Shown here: positions 37,202 through 51,490 of the stretch, one piece after another | Numbering within the stretch: the first letter of the stretch is position 1 | How the letters are laid out: each line of letters begins with the position of its first letter | Assembly (NCBI GenBank): GCA_032717465.1 | Contig: CM064715.1 | Coordinates: 34,472,382 to 34,536,381 of the forward strand | Direction: 5' to 3' | Length of the DNA stretch: 64,000 bases | DNA from: Coenobita brevimanus | Lineage: Eukaryota > Arthropoda > Malacostraca > Decapoda > Coenobitidae | Notes under the pieces: model-generated | The model's database searches: none | What the model saw: the letters and a program-made list of their open reading frames with translations, nothing else | Told to the model about the DNA's origin: nothing | Translations under genes and position numbers: made by a program

Positions 37202-39147
37202 ATTCCTCCTTTTCAGGCGCCATTCACCCGTGTGTTGGTGGATATTGTGGGCCCTATTCCTAAGACTTCTTCAGGATTTTCTTATGTGTTGACCCTGATT
37301 GATATGGCTACTCGTTATCCTGAAGCCATTCCACTAAGAAATATCTCAGCAAAGAACGTGGTTAAGGAAATGCTGGGGTTCTTCACCAAGTTTGATCTAC
37401 CCAAGGGAGTACAGTCAGACCGGGGAAGTAATTTCATGTCAAATGTTTTCAAGCAGTCTCTGAAAGAGTTGGGTATCACCCAGATCACGTCTTCAGCTTA
37501 CCATCCCTAGACCCAAGGAGCGTTGGAGAGAGATCATCAAACACTCAAATCGATGCTCAAGAAATACTGTTTGGATCAGAAAGACTGGGATAAAGGTCTT
37601 CCATTCGTTGTATTTGCCGCAAGAGAATCTCCAAATGAATCACTGGGCTTCTCATCCTTTGAACTACTGTTTGGCCATGTAGTAAGAGGACCCCTTAAGC
37701 TACTCAAGGAATGCTGGCTGTCAGAGGAAGATGACGTCAACCTGCTGGAGTATGTGTTGAAGTTCAAAGAACGGCTGTCCACTGCTTTAAGGCTGGCGAG
37801 AGAGAATTTAGGAGCTGCTCAGGAGAAGATGAAGACTTGGTATGATAAGAAGTCCAGGTTACGCCACTTTCAGGTTTTCATTCTGCTACCTCTGCAACCT
37901 CTTCAAACCAAGTTTAAGAAGAAACTCAGTGATGTCAACTATGTCATCGCCATACCAGATCGTAGAAAGAATACGCAACTTTGTCACATCAACATGCTAA
38001 AGTTATATCACAGGCGGGACGAAAATAACCCAGTCTGCCCTGTAGCTGTTCCACCCGAGTCTGCAAGTGAAGTTCTCCCATGCAGCTTGAGCCTGAGTGA
38101 TAGTTTGGGGAAGAATCCTGATATCATGAATGATCTCCAGACTAAGCTTTCTCATCTAGCTCCCCAGGAAAGGCAGGAGTTTTCGGCATTACTGCAGGAG
38201 TACGCGCAAGTGTTCCGTGCCACTCCAGGAAGAACCACTGTGTTGATGCATGATGTCGATGTTGGAGACGCAAAGCCAATTAAACTGCCTCCTTACCGTG
38301 TGAACCCAGTGAAAGTTCCTCTCATCCAGAAGGAGCTTGGCTACCTGTTGGACCACAAGATGACTGAGCCCTGTCAGAGCGAGTGGAGTTCTCCTGTCAC
38401 TCTAGTCCCTAAGCCAGGTGGGTCACAGCGTCTTTGCATCGACTATAGACGTGTTAATCAGATAACCAAAACAGACACTTACCCTCTCCCTCGCGTGGAA
38501 GATTGCATAGACAAGATCGGAAAGGCTAGGTACATAAGTAAGTTTGATTTGTTAAAGGGATACTGGCAAATACCTATGACTGAACGTGCTAGGGAGATCT
38601 CATGTTTTGTAACACTAGGAAAGACTTTTGCATGTTCTGTAATGCCATATGGTATGAAGAATGCACCAGCCACTTTTCAGAAGCTCATGAATGTTGTAAC
38701 AGAGGGTTTGGCAGGGTGTGTTGTTTATATTGATGATGTATTAATCTTCAGTGACAACTGGAAAGATCACCTATGCCATGTCAGTAAATTTCTTGAGCGT
38801 TTAGTTCAGGCTAATCTTGTAGCTAATTTATCAAAGTGTGAGTTTGGTCAAGCTAAAGTTCAGTACCTTGGGTACGTAATTGGTGATGGACATGTTGCAC
38901 CACCAGGCTCTAAGGTTCAGGTTATATGTGATCTTCCCAGACCTAAAAGTAGGAAAGAGCTACAAAGATTTTTGGGAATGGTAGGTTATTACAGGAGATT
39001 TGTTCTTAACTTTTCTATTCTTGTATCACCACTTACAGACCTACTGAAAAAGGGAGTTAAATTTGTTTGGACCGATAACTGTGAATCCTCTTTCACCAAA
39101 CTTAAAGCTATTCTATTAAGTCAGCCAGTGCTCGCTACTCCAAATTT

Positions 39148-39150
<3 letters not shown>
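37202..39150 (+). pseudogene. Integrase core and reverse transcriptase, copy 4
   Basis: The shared TAG is at 37508-37510. From 37523 the frame is open through integrase C-terminal part and RT to the truncation, with YIDD at 38726-38737. GKARY and AKVQYLG are shared with copy 5. The frame runs on into (TA)n without meaning. Confidence 0.9.
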
Positions 39151-39215
<65 letters not shown>

Positions 39216-40490
39216 TTATCAGGAACCGTATATTTTGAACCAAGTAATGTTCATATACTATGTATCGGTAAGGCTATGTCTTTTTTTTCCTAATAATATA
39301 TATCTGATAAAGAACACCTAAATAATTATCAATTAAACAATGCATTTACTTTCTGAGTGATTGTACCTTTGTTAATATGGATAACATTATCTCACTAAGC
39401 ATAATAATGGATAAATATTCAATTTGTATAATTTAATCAGGAGGCTCAAATTAGTACTTAAAGCCCAATTTATACATATGAGAAAAACATCCGTTTCATC
39501 CCTAAACTCGAAGGTTATTAAACGTCTCCACCCAAAGGAAATTCTTTGGGTTTAAACCCGTCAATTGAGTTTCTTTACCTCTAAATCGATTTCATCCTAC
39601 GTTTTACCTCATTTAGCCTTCTTACTGATTTTTTTCTCCTAGGTGGTATCTTTTCTCCCTGTAATATTTTCTGAATATTAGATGCGATTTCGAATGTTTA
39701 TCAGCTAATTATGTGGACAGTTTTTTTAAGTTTCATATTTAGGTCATTCGCCCACAATTATGCTTTTTTACTATCATTCCACTATAAAAGTTTTGAATTA
39801 CTAATACAAGGCTTGTTTTTACCGTAACAATAGAAAAGTTTTCTTTATCCTGAATCTCTCACTGCATATGAAATTAAAAGTCACAAATGATCCTAATCCG
39901 AACGTACAAATCCAATCTCGGGACGATATTAAAATAGTACATCGGGTGTTTCATCAACCTTCATTTTTGAAGTTGTCATGCCCAATATTTCCACGTAATT
40001 TATTGTATGTCTATGTATTGCTTTAGTCTTCATACTTTCTTGCGAGAGAAAAGAAAACCGTTGTTTTTCAAAATTTACCGCTTGTCTCGGAGACCCCCCA
40101 CATCAATCAAAACTTTTTCTTCACTTCAGTAGTAATCTCTTTTAATTGTGAATCGATTTCTCGTTATATGTTTACTAAATGTGATTTTTTTTCATGCTCA
40201 GGATTGTCGTAAGTTTTAAAAGTAATTAGGTGGTTTTCCCAAAAAGTTCTGAGTACAGTTATTGAAAATGTATATTTAGCGATTACTCCAAAAAAAAAAA
40301 AAAAAAAAGTTTATACCTCGAAAACTCCCGTAAAACATGTTTGAACTTCCCCCAAACCGGATACTATTAGCTGTATCTAGTTCACGATTAGTCAAACATT
40401 TTATCCATGAAATCACAAGTGAGTTGAATAAAAAATTGAAATACATTGTTAATCTGAACACCACAGTCAAAAGATTACATCAACGGTCGG
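39151..40490 (+). repeat. Spacer 4: (TA)n then background satellite
   Basis: (TA)n covers 39151-39214, followed by a satellite unit to about 40490. It is nearly the same as spacer 3, with which it shares variants such as 'gaaattaaaagtc' and 'tgatcctaatcc'. Confidence 0.85.
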
Positions 40491-40679
40491 GAAACACACA
40501 CACAGATATATAGACAGATAGATAGATAGATATAGATATATATAGTTGTATAGATAGATAGATATAGATATATATAGTTGTATAGATAGATAGATATAGA
40601 TATATACAGTTGTATAGATAGATAGATATAGATATATATAGTTGTATAGATAGATAGATAGATAGATAGATGGATAGAT

Positions 40680-40744
<65 letters not shown>

Positions 40745-41208
40745 CATAGACAGATAGATAGGTAGAGAGATGGATAGATGAATAGATATCGATATACAGA
40801 TAGAGATAGATAGATATAAATATAGATATAGATAGATAAATGGATAGATAGACAGAGATATATATAGATATAGACAGAAAGATATATAGATACAGATAGA
40901 TAGACAGATAGAGAGATAGATATAGATATAGATAGATATAGATATAGATATAGATATATATATATATATATATATAAAATATTTATATTTTATTTCTGTC
41001 TATATCTATATTTATCTATCTGTCCCTCTATCTTTCGATTTATCTATAGATAATTAGATAGATATCGATACAGATATAGATATAGATAGATAGATAGATA
41101 GATAGACAGATAGATAGATTCGTAGAGAGAAATATAGATAAATATATAAAATATATATATATATATAAAATTATAGATAGATAGATAGACTGACAGATAG
41201 ATGGATAG

Positions 41209-41278
<70 letters not shown>
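40491..41278. repeat. Spacer 4: GATA/TATC, GA and TA microsatellite block
   Basis: It has four 'agttgtata'-type units, then GATA, TA, GA and mixed blocks, a TATC arm near 41000-41030 and a terminal (TA)n reaching the next LTR. Confidence 0.9.
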
Positions 41279-41279
<1 letters not shown>

Positions 41280-42029
41280 TTACATATTCTATGATTTCAT
41301 CATCCTTTGTATAATTCTAACGTACAGTATGCTGCATGTTTGATCACGAGCGTTCTACCTCACTCCCCCCTTCTCCCCTTATAGTAGAGTAAGTCGTTCT
41401 TTCTGTTGTTCAAAGCAGGAGTGCCAACTCTTTGTCCCCTATGGCTTCATTTGCGCGTCCTTATTACAAGTTGTATCAAGCTCTCCCGGACCCTATATAA
41501 TGAGCTCAGTCTCTGCATTAATTGCCACTTAGATCTACTCCTCATTTTGTTCACATCTCTGTCCTCCCCTGTAGTTATTATTATTTTTGTGAGTGCTCAG
41601 GAAGTCTCCAACCATCTAGCTGCTGTGGAATTTGAGAATAAGTGTTATTACATTTTTTTCTGTTACTGTATATCATAAGGTGTTAATTCGTAGGCTTGGT
41701 AATGTTTTTGTGATTAATGTAAAGTTTTATTGTCAGCCAGTGGTAATAATATTTAGTATCTGTATTAATATATCTTGCATTAACTGAGCATTATCCGGTT
41801 TTCTCATTTTATCAGGGCTGACTTAGATAAGTTTACACTTGCTAATTTCGTGTTAATAGCGGATATTGCAGTTAACCATATGTTTGACCTGTTTTGGCCA
41901 TTACATTATCCTTCTGAGTCCAGAATGTTTAGTTGTTAGTTTGAGCATTAAACTTTAACTTGTAATTTTACTTAACTCTTTTGTTTTGAACCTGGAACTT
42001 TCCGGGACAGTTTTCTCTGTTCCATAACA
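41279..42029 (+). repeat. 5' LTR, copy 5
   Basis: About 751 bp, TATA box at 41494-41500. It shares 'cttattacaag' and 'cccggaccc' with the LTR of copy 2. Confidence 0.85.
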
Positions 42030-42110
42030 TAAATTTGGCGACCTCTTATCAGGATATTCAGGATATTATCATAAGGATATTGCTTGATATTTTGTGACTG
42101 TGATTTATTC

Positions 42111-43122
42111 ATGATGTCTACTATTACTACGCTTGATGAAGCCAAAGATTTTTTGTCATGTGCAAACAGTGTGTGATGTAGAAAACAGAACAAAGAATGA
42201 ACTTAAGCTTGTTGCTCAACAATTGGGAATTGCTGTTCGCTCTCATCATTCTAAAGATCAAATTGTTGACATGATTAATGAAAGCTTGTTTAATGCAGAT
42301 TGAAATAGCTAAGTTACAGCTAGCCCTGCAGGAGGCTCGTGCTAAGGAGGCTGAATTTCAGGCCCGTGCTAAGGAGGATGAGTTTCAGGCAAAAGCTAAG
42401 TAGGTTGAGTTTCAGGCACGTGCTAAGGAGGCTGAGGCACAAGTTGAAATTGCTAGGATTCAGGCAGACCATGAGTATCGCATGAAACAAGGTGGAACTG
42501 GATCATCTAGCTCTGATGATTTTGATGTGGCTAAAATGTTAAACTTGTCCCTCCTTTTAATGAATCTGATTTAACAAAGTATTTTCAGTTGTTTGAGAGG
42601 GTAGCTACAGGTTTTAATTGGCCCAAAAAGTATTGGCCAGTACTCCTTCAAACTGTTCTCACCGGTAAAGCTCAAGTAACTTATGCATCTTTGCCTCAGG
42701 ATCAATCTGATAATTATGATGTAGTTAAGAGCTTGATTCTTCAGGCCTATGAGCTTCTTCCTGAAGCCTATAGAGTAAAATTTAGGACAACTTATAAGCA
42801 AGATAAGCAATCCCATGTTGAGTATGCAAAAATCAAAGAAGATCTGTTAGAGCAGTGGTTAAATTCTAAGAATGTGGATTCTGATTTTGGTAAATTTAAG
42901 CAGATGATTTTGCTGAGAGACTTCAAAAGGTGTATTAATAATGATGTAAGCCTATATCTTGATGAGAGAAGAATAGATAATTTGTCTGATGCGGCAGTTT
43001 TAGCTGATGAATATGTTCTCACAAGAGATATTCTAGAGAAAAAAGGAAAGCAAAGTACGTTGCCTCTACTCAGAGTACAGGTAACAGGGAAGAGAACAAA
43101 GATGATGTTTTTCAGCAAGTAA
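42111..43122 (+). pseudogene. Gag with SCAN-like capsid, copy 5
   Basis: The shared N-terminal breaks are present. A private 1-nt deletion in an A-run near 42533 ('gctaaaatg' for 'gctaaaaatg') shifts the frame before the capsid. From 42589 the capsid frame is open through the intact 'cccaaaaagtattgg' site and the SCAN-like region to the shared frameshift. Confidence 0.8.
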
Positions 43123-44296
43123 ATACCAGCTCCACCTCTAGATTTCAGAAAAGTAAATGTAGTTATTGTAGTAAGCTTGGCCGTTTCAGGAGACAGCGTG
43201 ATGTGAACAAAAAGGAGTCTTTAAATATTCAGTCAATTGGTCTAGTGTCCACCCTTGAGAGTTCCCAGAATTCTTTAACTGAGTTAACTGAACCTGCTTT
43301 GAGGGGTAAATTAAATTCTCATGATGAAGCTCCTCTTTGGAGCAGTAACGTGGGTGACACTCTCAAGAGTTCATTTGCTAATTTCCTGTCTGATGGATTT
43401 GTCAGTCCTCTGGACAGTAATGACAGGAAATCAGTTCAAATATATCGTGATACAGGTGCTTGCCAATCCCTTATGCTGATCATTGTTTTAGGCTCTAATG
43501 TTAATTCCTCTGATGAAACTGTAATCTTACAAGGTGTAGGGAATAATTACTTCTCTGTCCCTCTGTGCAGAGTGAATTTAGAGTCTGGTTTTGTTAATGG
43601 TTCCGTTAAGGCTGGGTTGGTTGAGACACTCCCAATTTCAGGTGTAACTTTCTAACTTGGAAATGATATTGGTGGAAGTCAAGTGTGTCCAGCTCCTCAG
43701 TTGTCTAGTGAGCCAGTGGCTGCGGCCCAGGATTGTGATGTCCCTGATGTGTTCTCTGCATGTGCTGTCACTAGGGCTAAGTCTGGTGACTTAGAGGATA
43801 ATGATGATGATGTTATCCTAGCTGACACTTTTCTTGCTAATTTGGACCACTCACCAGATGAGGCAGTACCCCGTAGTGCTGAAAATTTGTCTCGTCAAGA
43901 GTTGGTTGAGTTGCAGGTTGCTGACCCTGAGTTGAAAGGTCTAGCTAAGTCTGCTTACAGTGAAGAAGAGTCAGCCGGTGCTTCTACTTGTTATTATATA
44001 AAGTCAGGAGTACTTATGAGGAAGTGGAGACCCTCAACAGCATCAGCCAACTGTGAACGGGAGGTTGTACATCAAGTTGTCATCCCTCGTGTTTGTAGGC
44101 AGGATATCATTAGAGTGGCTCATGATTCCAGTTTGGCAGGACACCTTTATAGTGAGGAAGACTGTGGCACGCATTTTGATACACTTCTACTGGCCAGGTA
44201 TCTTCAGAGATGTTTCCTGGTATTGTAAGTCTTGTCACACCTGTCAAGTTGTGGGGAAGTGTAATCAGACAGAAAAGGTTGCACCTCTACTTCCCC
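43123..44296 (+). pseudogene. Protease and integrase zinc domain, copy 5
   Basis: The protease stop at 43653-43655 is shared with copies 3 and 4. In the integrase zinc domain the sequence 'ccttggagtg' of the other copies is replaced by 'cctttatagtg' near 44146. This breaks the frame inside the HHCC domain, between the second His and the Cys pair. Confidence 0.85.
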
Positions 44297-46241
44297 ATTC
44301 CTCCTTTTCAGGCGCCATTCACCCGTGTGTTGGTGGATATTGTGGGCCCTATTCCTAAGAATTCTTCAGGATTTTCTTATGTGTTGACCCTGATTGATAT
44401 GGCTACTCGTTATCCTGAAGCCATTCCACTAAGAAATATCTCAGCAAAGAACGTGGTTAAGGAAATGCTGGGGTTCTTCACCAAGTTTGATCTACCCAAG
44501 GGAGTACAGTCAGACCAGGGAAGTAATTTCATGTCAAATGTTTTCAAGCAGTCTCTGAAAGAGTTGGGTATCACCCAGATCACGTCTTCAGCTTACCATC
44601 CCTAGACCCAAGGAGCGTTGGAGAGAGATCATCAAACACTCAAATCGATGCTCAAGAAATACTGTTTGGATCAGAAAGACTGGGATAAAGGTCTTCCATT
44701 CGTTGTATTTGCCGCAAGAGAATCTCCAAATGAATCACTGGGCTTCTCATCCTTTGAACTACTGTTTGGCCATGTAGTAAGAGGACCCCTTAAGCTACTC
44801 AAGGAATGCTGGCTGTCAGAGGAAGATGACGTCAACCTGCTGGAGTATGTGTTGAAGTTCAAAGAACGGCTGTCCACTGCTTTAAGGCTGGCGAGAGAGA
44901 ATTTAGGAGCTGCTCAGGAGAAGATGAAGACTTGGTATGATAAGAAGTCCAGGTTACGCCACTTTCAGGTTTTCATTCTGCTACCTCTGCAACCTCTTCA
45001 AGCCAAGTTTAAGAAGAAACTCAGTGATGTCAACTATGTCATCGCCATACCAGATCGTAGAAAGAATACGCAACTTTGTCACATCAACATGCTAAAGTTA
45101 TATCACAGGCGGGACGAAAATAACCCAGTCTGCCCTGTAGCTGTTCCACCTGAGTCTGCAAGTGAAGTTCTCCCATGCAGCTTGAGCCTGAGTGATAGTT
45201 TGGGGAAGAATCTTGATATCATGAATGATCTCCAGACTAAGCTTTCTTATCTAGCTCCCCAGGAAAGGCAGGAGTTTTCGGCATTACTGCAGGAGAACGC
45301 GCAAGTGTTCCGTGCCACTCCAGGAAGAACCACTGTGTTGATGCATGATGTCGATGTTGGAGACGCAAAGCCAATTAAACTGCCTCCTTACCGTGTGAAC
45401 CCAGTGAAAGTTCCTCTCATCCAGAAGGAGCTTGGCTACCTGTTGGACCACAAGATGACTGATCCCTGTCGGAGCGAGTGGAGTTCTCCTTTCACTCTAG
45501 TCCCTAAGCCAGGTGGGTCACAGCGTCTTTGCATCGACTATAGACGTGTTAATCAGATAACCAAAACAGACACTTACCCTCTCCCTCGCTTGGAAGATTG
45601 CATAGACAAGATCGGAAAGGCTAGGTACATAAGTAAGTTTGATTTGTTAAAGGGATACTGGCAAATACCTATGACTGAACGTGCTAGGGAGATCTCATGT
45701 TTTGTAACACTAGGAAAGACTTTTGCATGTTCTGTAATGCCATATGGTATGAAGAATACACCAGCCACTTTTCAGAAGCTCATGAATGTTGTAACAGAGG
45801 GTTTGGCAGTTTGTGTTGTTTATATTGATGTATTAATCTTCAGTGACAACTGGAAAGATCACCTATGCCATGCCAGTAAATTTCTTGAGCGTTTAGTTCA
45901 GGCTAATCTTGTAGCTAATTTATCAAAGTGTGAGTTTGGTCAAGCTAAAGTTCAATACCTTGGGTACGTAATTGGTGATGGACATGTTGCACCACCAGGA
46001 GCTAAGGTTCAGGTTATAAGTGATCTTCCCAGACCTAAAAGTAGGAAAGAGCTACAAAGATTTTTGGGAATGGTAGGTTATTACAGAAGATTTGTTCTTA
46101 ACTTTTCTATTCTTGTATCACCACTTACAGACCTACTGAAAAAGGGAGTTAAATTTGTTTGGACCGATAACTGTGAATCCTCTTTCACCAAACTTAAAGC
46201 TATTCTATTAAGTCAGCCAGTGCTCGCTACTCCAAATGTTG

Positions 46242-46242
<1 letters not shown>
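44297..46242 (+). pseudogene. Integrase core and reverse transcriptase, copy 5
   Basis: The shared TAG is at 44603-44605. The RT frame is open, but the catalytic box reads YID followed by Val (45821-45829): three bases (one Asp codon) are missing compared with YIDD in all other copies. One of the two essential metal-binding aspartates is therefore lost. Also private are QSDQGS for QSDRGS in the integrase and KNTPATF for KNAPATF in the RT. Confidence 0.9.
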
Positions 46243-46325
<83 letters not shown>

Positions 46326-47605
46326 TCATCAGGAACCGTATATTTTGAACCAAGTAATGTTCATAAACTATGTATCGGTAAGGCTATGTCTTTTTTTTCC
46401 TAATAATATATATCTGATAAAGAACACTTAAATAATTATCAATTAAACAATGTATTTACTTTCTGAGTGATTATATCTTTGTTAAATATGGATAACATTA
46501 TCTCCCTAAGCATAATAATGGATAAATATTCAATTTGTATAATTTAATCAGGAGGCTCAAATAAGCACTTAAAACCCAATTTATACATATGAGAAAAACA
46601 TCCGTTTCATCCCTAAACTCGAAGGTTATTAAACGTCTCCACCCAAAGGAAATTCTTTGGGTTTAAACCCGTCAAATGAGTTTCTTTACCTCTAAATCGA
46701 TTTCATCCTACGTTTTACCTCATTTAGCCTTCTTACTGATTTTTTTCTCCTAGGTGGTATCTTTTCTCCCTGTAATATTTTCTGAATATTAGATGCAATT
46801 TCGAATGTTTATCAGCTAATTATGTGGACAGTTTTTTTAAGTTTCATATTTAGGTCATTCGCCCACAATTATGCTTTTTTACTATCACTCCACTATAATA
46901 GTTTTGAATTACTAATTTAAGGCTTGTTTTTACCGTAACAATAGAAAAGTTTTCTTTATCCTGAATCTCTCACTGCATATGAAAATAAAAGTCACAAATG
47001 ACCCTAATCCGAACGTACAAATCCAATCTCGGGACGATATTAAAACAGTACATCGAGTGTTTCATCAACCTTCATTTTTGAAGTTGTCATGCCCAATATT
47101 TCCACGTAATTTATTGTATGTCTATGTATTGCTTTAGTCTTCATACTTTCTTGCGAGAGAAAAGAAAACCGTTGTTTTTCAAAATTTACCGCTTGTCTCG
47201 GAGACCCCCCACATCAATCAAAACTTTTTCTTCACTTCAGTAGTAATCTCTTTTAATTGTGAATCGATTTCTCGTTATATGTTTACTAAATGTGATTTTT
47301 TTTTCATGCTCAGGATTGTCGTAAGTTTTAAAAGTAATTAGGTTGTTTTCTCAAAAAGTTCTGAGTACAGTTATTGAAGATGTGTATTTAGCGATTACTC
47401 AAAAAAAAAAAAAAAAAAAAAGTTTATACCTCGAAAACTCCCGTAAAACATGTTTGAACTTCCCCCAAACCGGATACTATTAGCTGTATCTAGTTCACGA
47501 TTAGTCAAACATTTTATCCATGAAATCACAAGTGAGTTGATTAAAAAATTGAAATACATTGTTAAACTGAACACCACAGTCAAAAGATTACATCAACGGT
47601 CGGGA
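46243..47605 (+). repeat. Spacer 5: (TA)n then background satellite
   Basis: (TA)n covers 46243-46324, the longest of the RT-side tracts, followed by a satellite unit to about 47605. It carries several variants, such as 'ttgaagatgt' and 'aggttgttttc', that also occur in the satellite outside the array at 55765-55805. This makes it the spacer closest to the flank. Confidence 0.85.
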
Positions 47606-49224
<1,619 letters not shown>

Positions 49225-49305
49225 TAAATTTGGCCACCTCTTATCAGGATTTTCAGGGTATTATCAAAAGGATATTGCTTGATATTTTGTGACTGTGATT
49301 TATTC

Positions 49306-50318
49306 ATGATGTCAACTATTACTACGCTTGATGAAGCCAAAGATTATTTGTCATGTGCAAACAGTGTGTGATGTAGAAAACAGAACAAAGAATGAACTTA
49401 AGCTTGTTGCTCAACAATTGGGAATTGCTGTTCGCTCTCATCATTCTAAAGATCAAATTGTTGACATGATTAATGAAAGCTTGCTTAATGCAGATTGAAA
49501 TAGCTAAGTTACAGCTAGCCCTGCAGGAGGCTCGTGCTAAGGAGGCTGAATTTCAGGCCCGTGCTAAGGAGGATGAGTTTCAGGCAAAAGCTAAGTAGGT
49601 TGAGTTTCAGGCACGTGCTAAGGAGGCTGAGGCACAAGTTGAAATTGCTAGGATTCAGGCAGACCATGAGTATCGCATGAAACAAGGTGGAACTGGATCA
49701 TCTAGCTCTGATGATTTTGATGTGGCTAAAAATGTTAAACTTGTCCCTCCTTTTAATGAATCTGATTAAACAAAGTATTTTCAGTTGTTTGAGAGGGTAG
49801 CTACAGGTTTTAATTGGCCCAAAAACTATTGGCCAGTACTCCTTCAAACTGTTCTCACCGGTAAAGCTCAAGTAACTTATGCATCTTTGCCTCAGGATCA
49901 ATCTGATAATTATGATGTAGTTAAGAGCTTGATACTTCAGGCCTATGAGCTTGTTCCTGAAGCCTATAGAGTAAAATTTAGGACAACTTATAAGCAAGAT
50001 AAGCAATCCCATGTTGAGTATGCAAAAATCAAAGAAGATCTGTTAGAGCAGTGGTTTAATTCTAAGAATGTGGATTCTGATTTTGGTAAATTTAAGCAGA
50101 TGATTTTGCTGAGAGACTTCAAAAGGTGTTTTAATAATGATGTAAGCCTATATCTTGACGAGAGAAGAATAGATAATTTGTCTGATGCGGCAGTTTTAGC
50201 TGATGAATATGTTCTCACAAGAGATATTCTAGAGAAAAAAGGAAAGCAAAGTACGTTGCCTCTACTCAGAGTACAGGTAACAGGGAAGAGAACAAAGATG
50301 ATGTTTTTCAGCAAGTAA
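49306..50318 (+). pseudogene. Gag with SCAN-like capsid, copy 6
   Basis: The shared N-terminal breaks are present. A private stop (TAA for TTA, about 49767) lies in ESDLTKY at the start of the capsid. From 49785 the frame is open through the SCAN-like region to the shared frameshift. Private changes include KNYWP for KKYWP and RCFNND for RCINND. Confidence 0.8.
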
Positions 50319-51490
50319 ATACCAGCTCCACCTCTAGATTTCAGAAAAGTAAATGTAGTTATTGTAGTAAGCTTGGCCGTTTCAGGAGACAGCGTGATGT
50401 GAACAAAAAGGAGTCTTTAAATATTCAGTCAATTGGTCTAGTGTCCACCCTTGAGAGTTCCCAGAATTCTTTAACTGAGTTAACTGAACCTGCTTTGAGG
50501 GGTAAATTAAATTCTCATGATGAAGCTCCTCTTTGGAGCAGTAACGTGGGTGACACTCTCAAGAGTTCATTTGCTAATTTCCTGTCTGATGGATTTGTCA
50601 GTCCTCTGGACAGTAATGACGGGAAATCAGTTCAAATATATCGTGATACAGGTGCTTGCCAATCCCTTATGCTGACCATTGTTTTAGGCTCTAATGTTAA
50701 TTCCTCTGATGAAACTGTAATCTTACAAGGTGTAGGGAATAATTACTTCTCTGTCCCTCTGTGCAGAGTGAATTTAGAGTCTGGTTTGTTAATGGTTCCG
50801 TTAAGGCTGGGTTGGCTGAGACACTCCCAATGTCAGGTGTAACTTTCTTACTTGAAAATGATATTGGTGGAAGTCAAGTGTGTCCAGCTCCTCAGTTGTC
50901 TAGTGAGCCAGTGGCTGCGGCCCAGGATTGTGATGTCCCTGATGTGTTCTCTGCATGTGCTGTCACTAGGGCTAAGTCTGGTGACTTAGAGGATAATGAT
51001 GATGATGTTATCCTAGATGACACTTTTCTTGCTAATTTGGACCACTCACCAGATGAGGCAGTACCCCGTAGTGCTGAAAATTTGTCTCGTCAAGAGTTGG
51101 TTGAGTTGCAGGTTGCTGACCCTGAGTTGAAAGGTCTAGCTAAGTCTGCTTACAGTGAAGAAGAGTCAGCCGGTGCTTCTACTTGTTATTATATAAAGTC
51201 AGGAGTACTTATGAGGAAGTGGAGACCCTCAACAGCATCAGCCGACTGTGAATGGGAGGTTGTACATCAAGTTGTCATCCCTCGTGTTTGTAGGCAGGAT
51301 ATCATTAGAGTGGCTCATGATTCCAGTTTGGCAGGACACCTTGGAGTGAGGAAGACTGTGGCACGCATTTTGAAACACTTCTACTGGCCAGGTATCTTCA
51401 GAGATGTTTCCTGGTATTGTAAGTCTTGTCACACCTGTCAAGTTGTGGGGAAGTGTAATCAGACAGAAAAGGTTGCACCTCTACTTCCCC
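50319..51490 (+). pseudogene. Protease and integrase zinc domain, copy 6
   Basis: The protease has DTGA but a private 1-nt deletion in a T-run near 50785 ('tggtttgtt' for 'tggttttgtt') shifts the frame. The continuing frame reads through LLENDIG (LLGNDIG elsewhere) without the TAA of copies 3-5 and covers the integrase HHCC domain. CEWEVV is shared with copy 1 at the other end of the array. Confidence 0.85.

Larger units (their letters stand above)
34185..39150 (+). mobile_element. Gmr1-like Ty3/Gypsy copy 4, 3' truncated
   Basis: It has the same structure as copies 2, 3 and 5. The RT ends at 'ccaaatttttct' followed by (TA)n. The integrase-RT part is open from 37523 to the truncation. Confidence 0.92.
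41279..46242 (+). mobile_element. Gmr1-like Ty3/Gypsy copy 5, 3' truncated
   Basis: It has the same structure as copy 4. It is the most damaged copy functionally, because the RT catalytic box has lost one aspartate and the integrase zinc domain is frameshifted. Confidence 0.92.
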
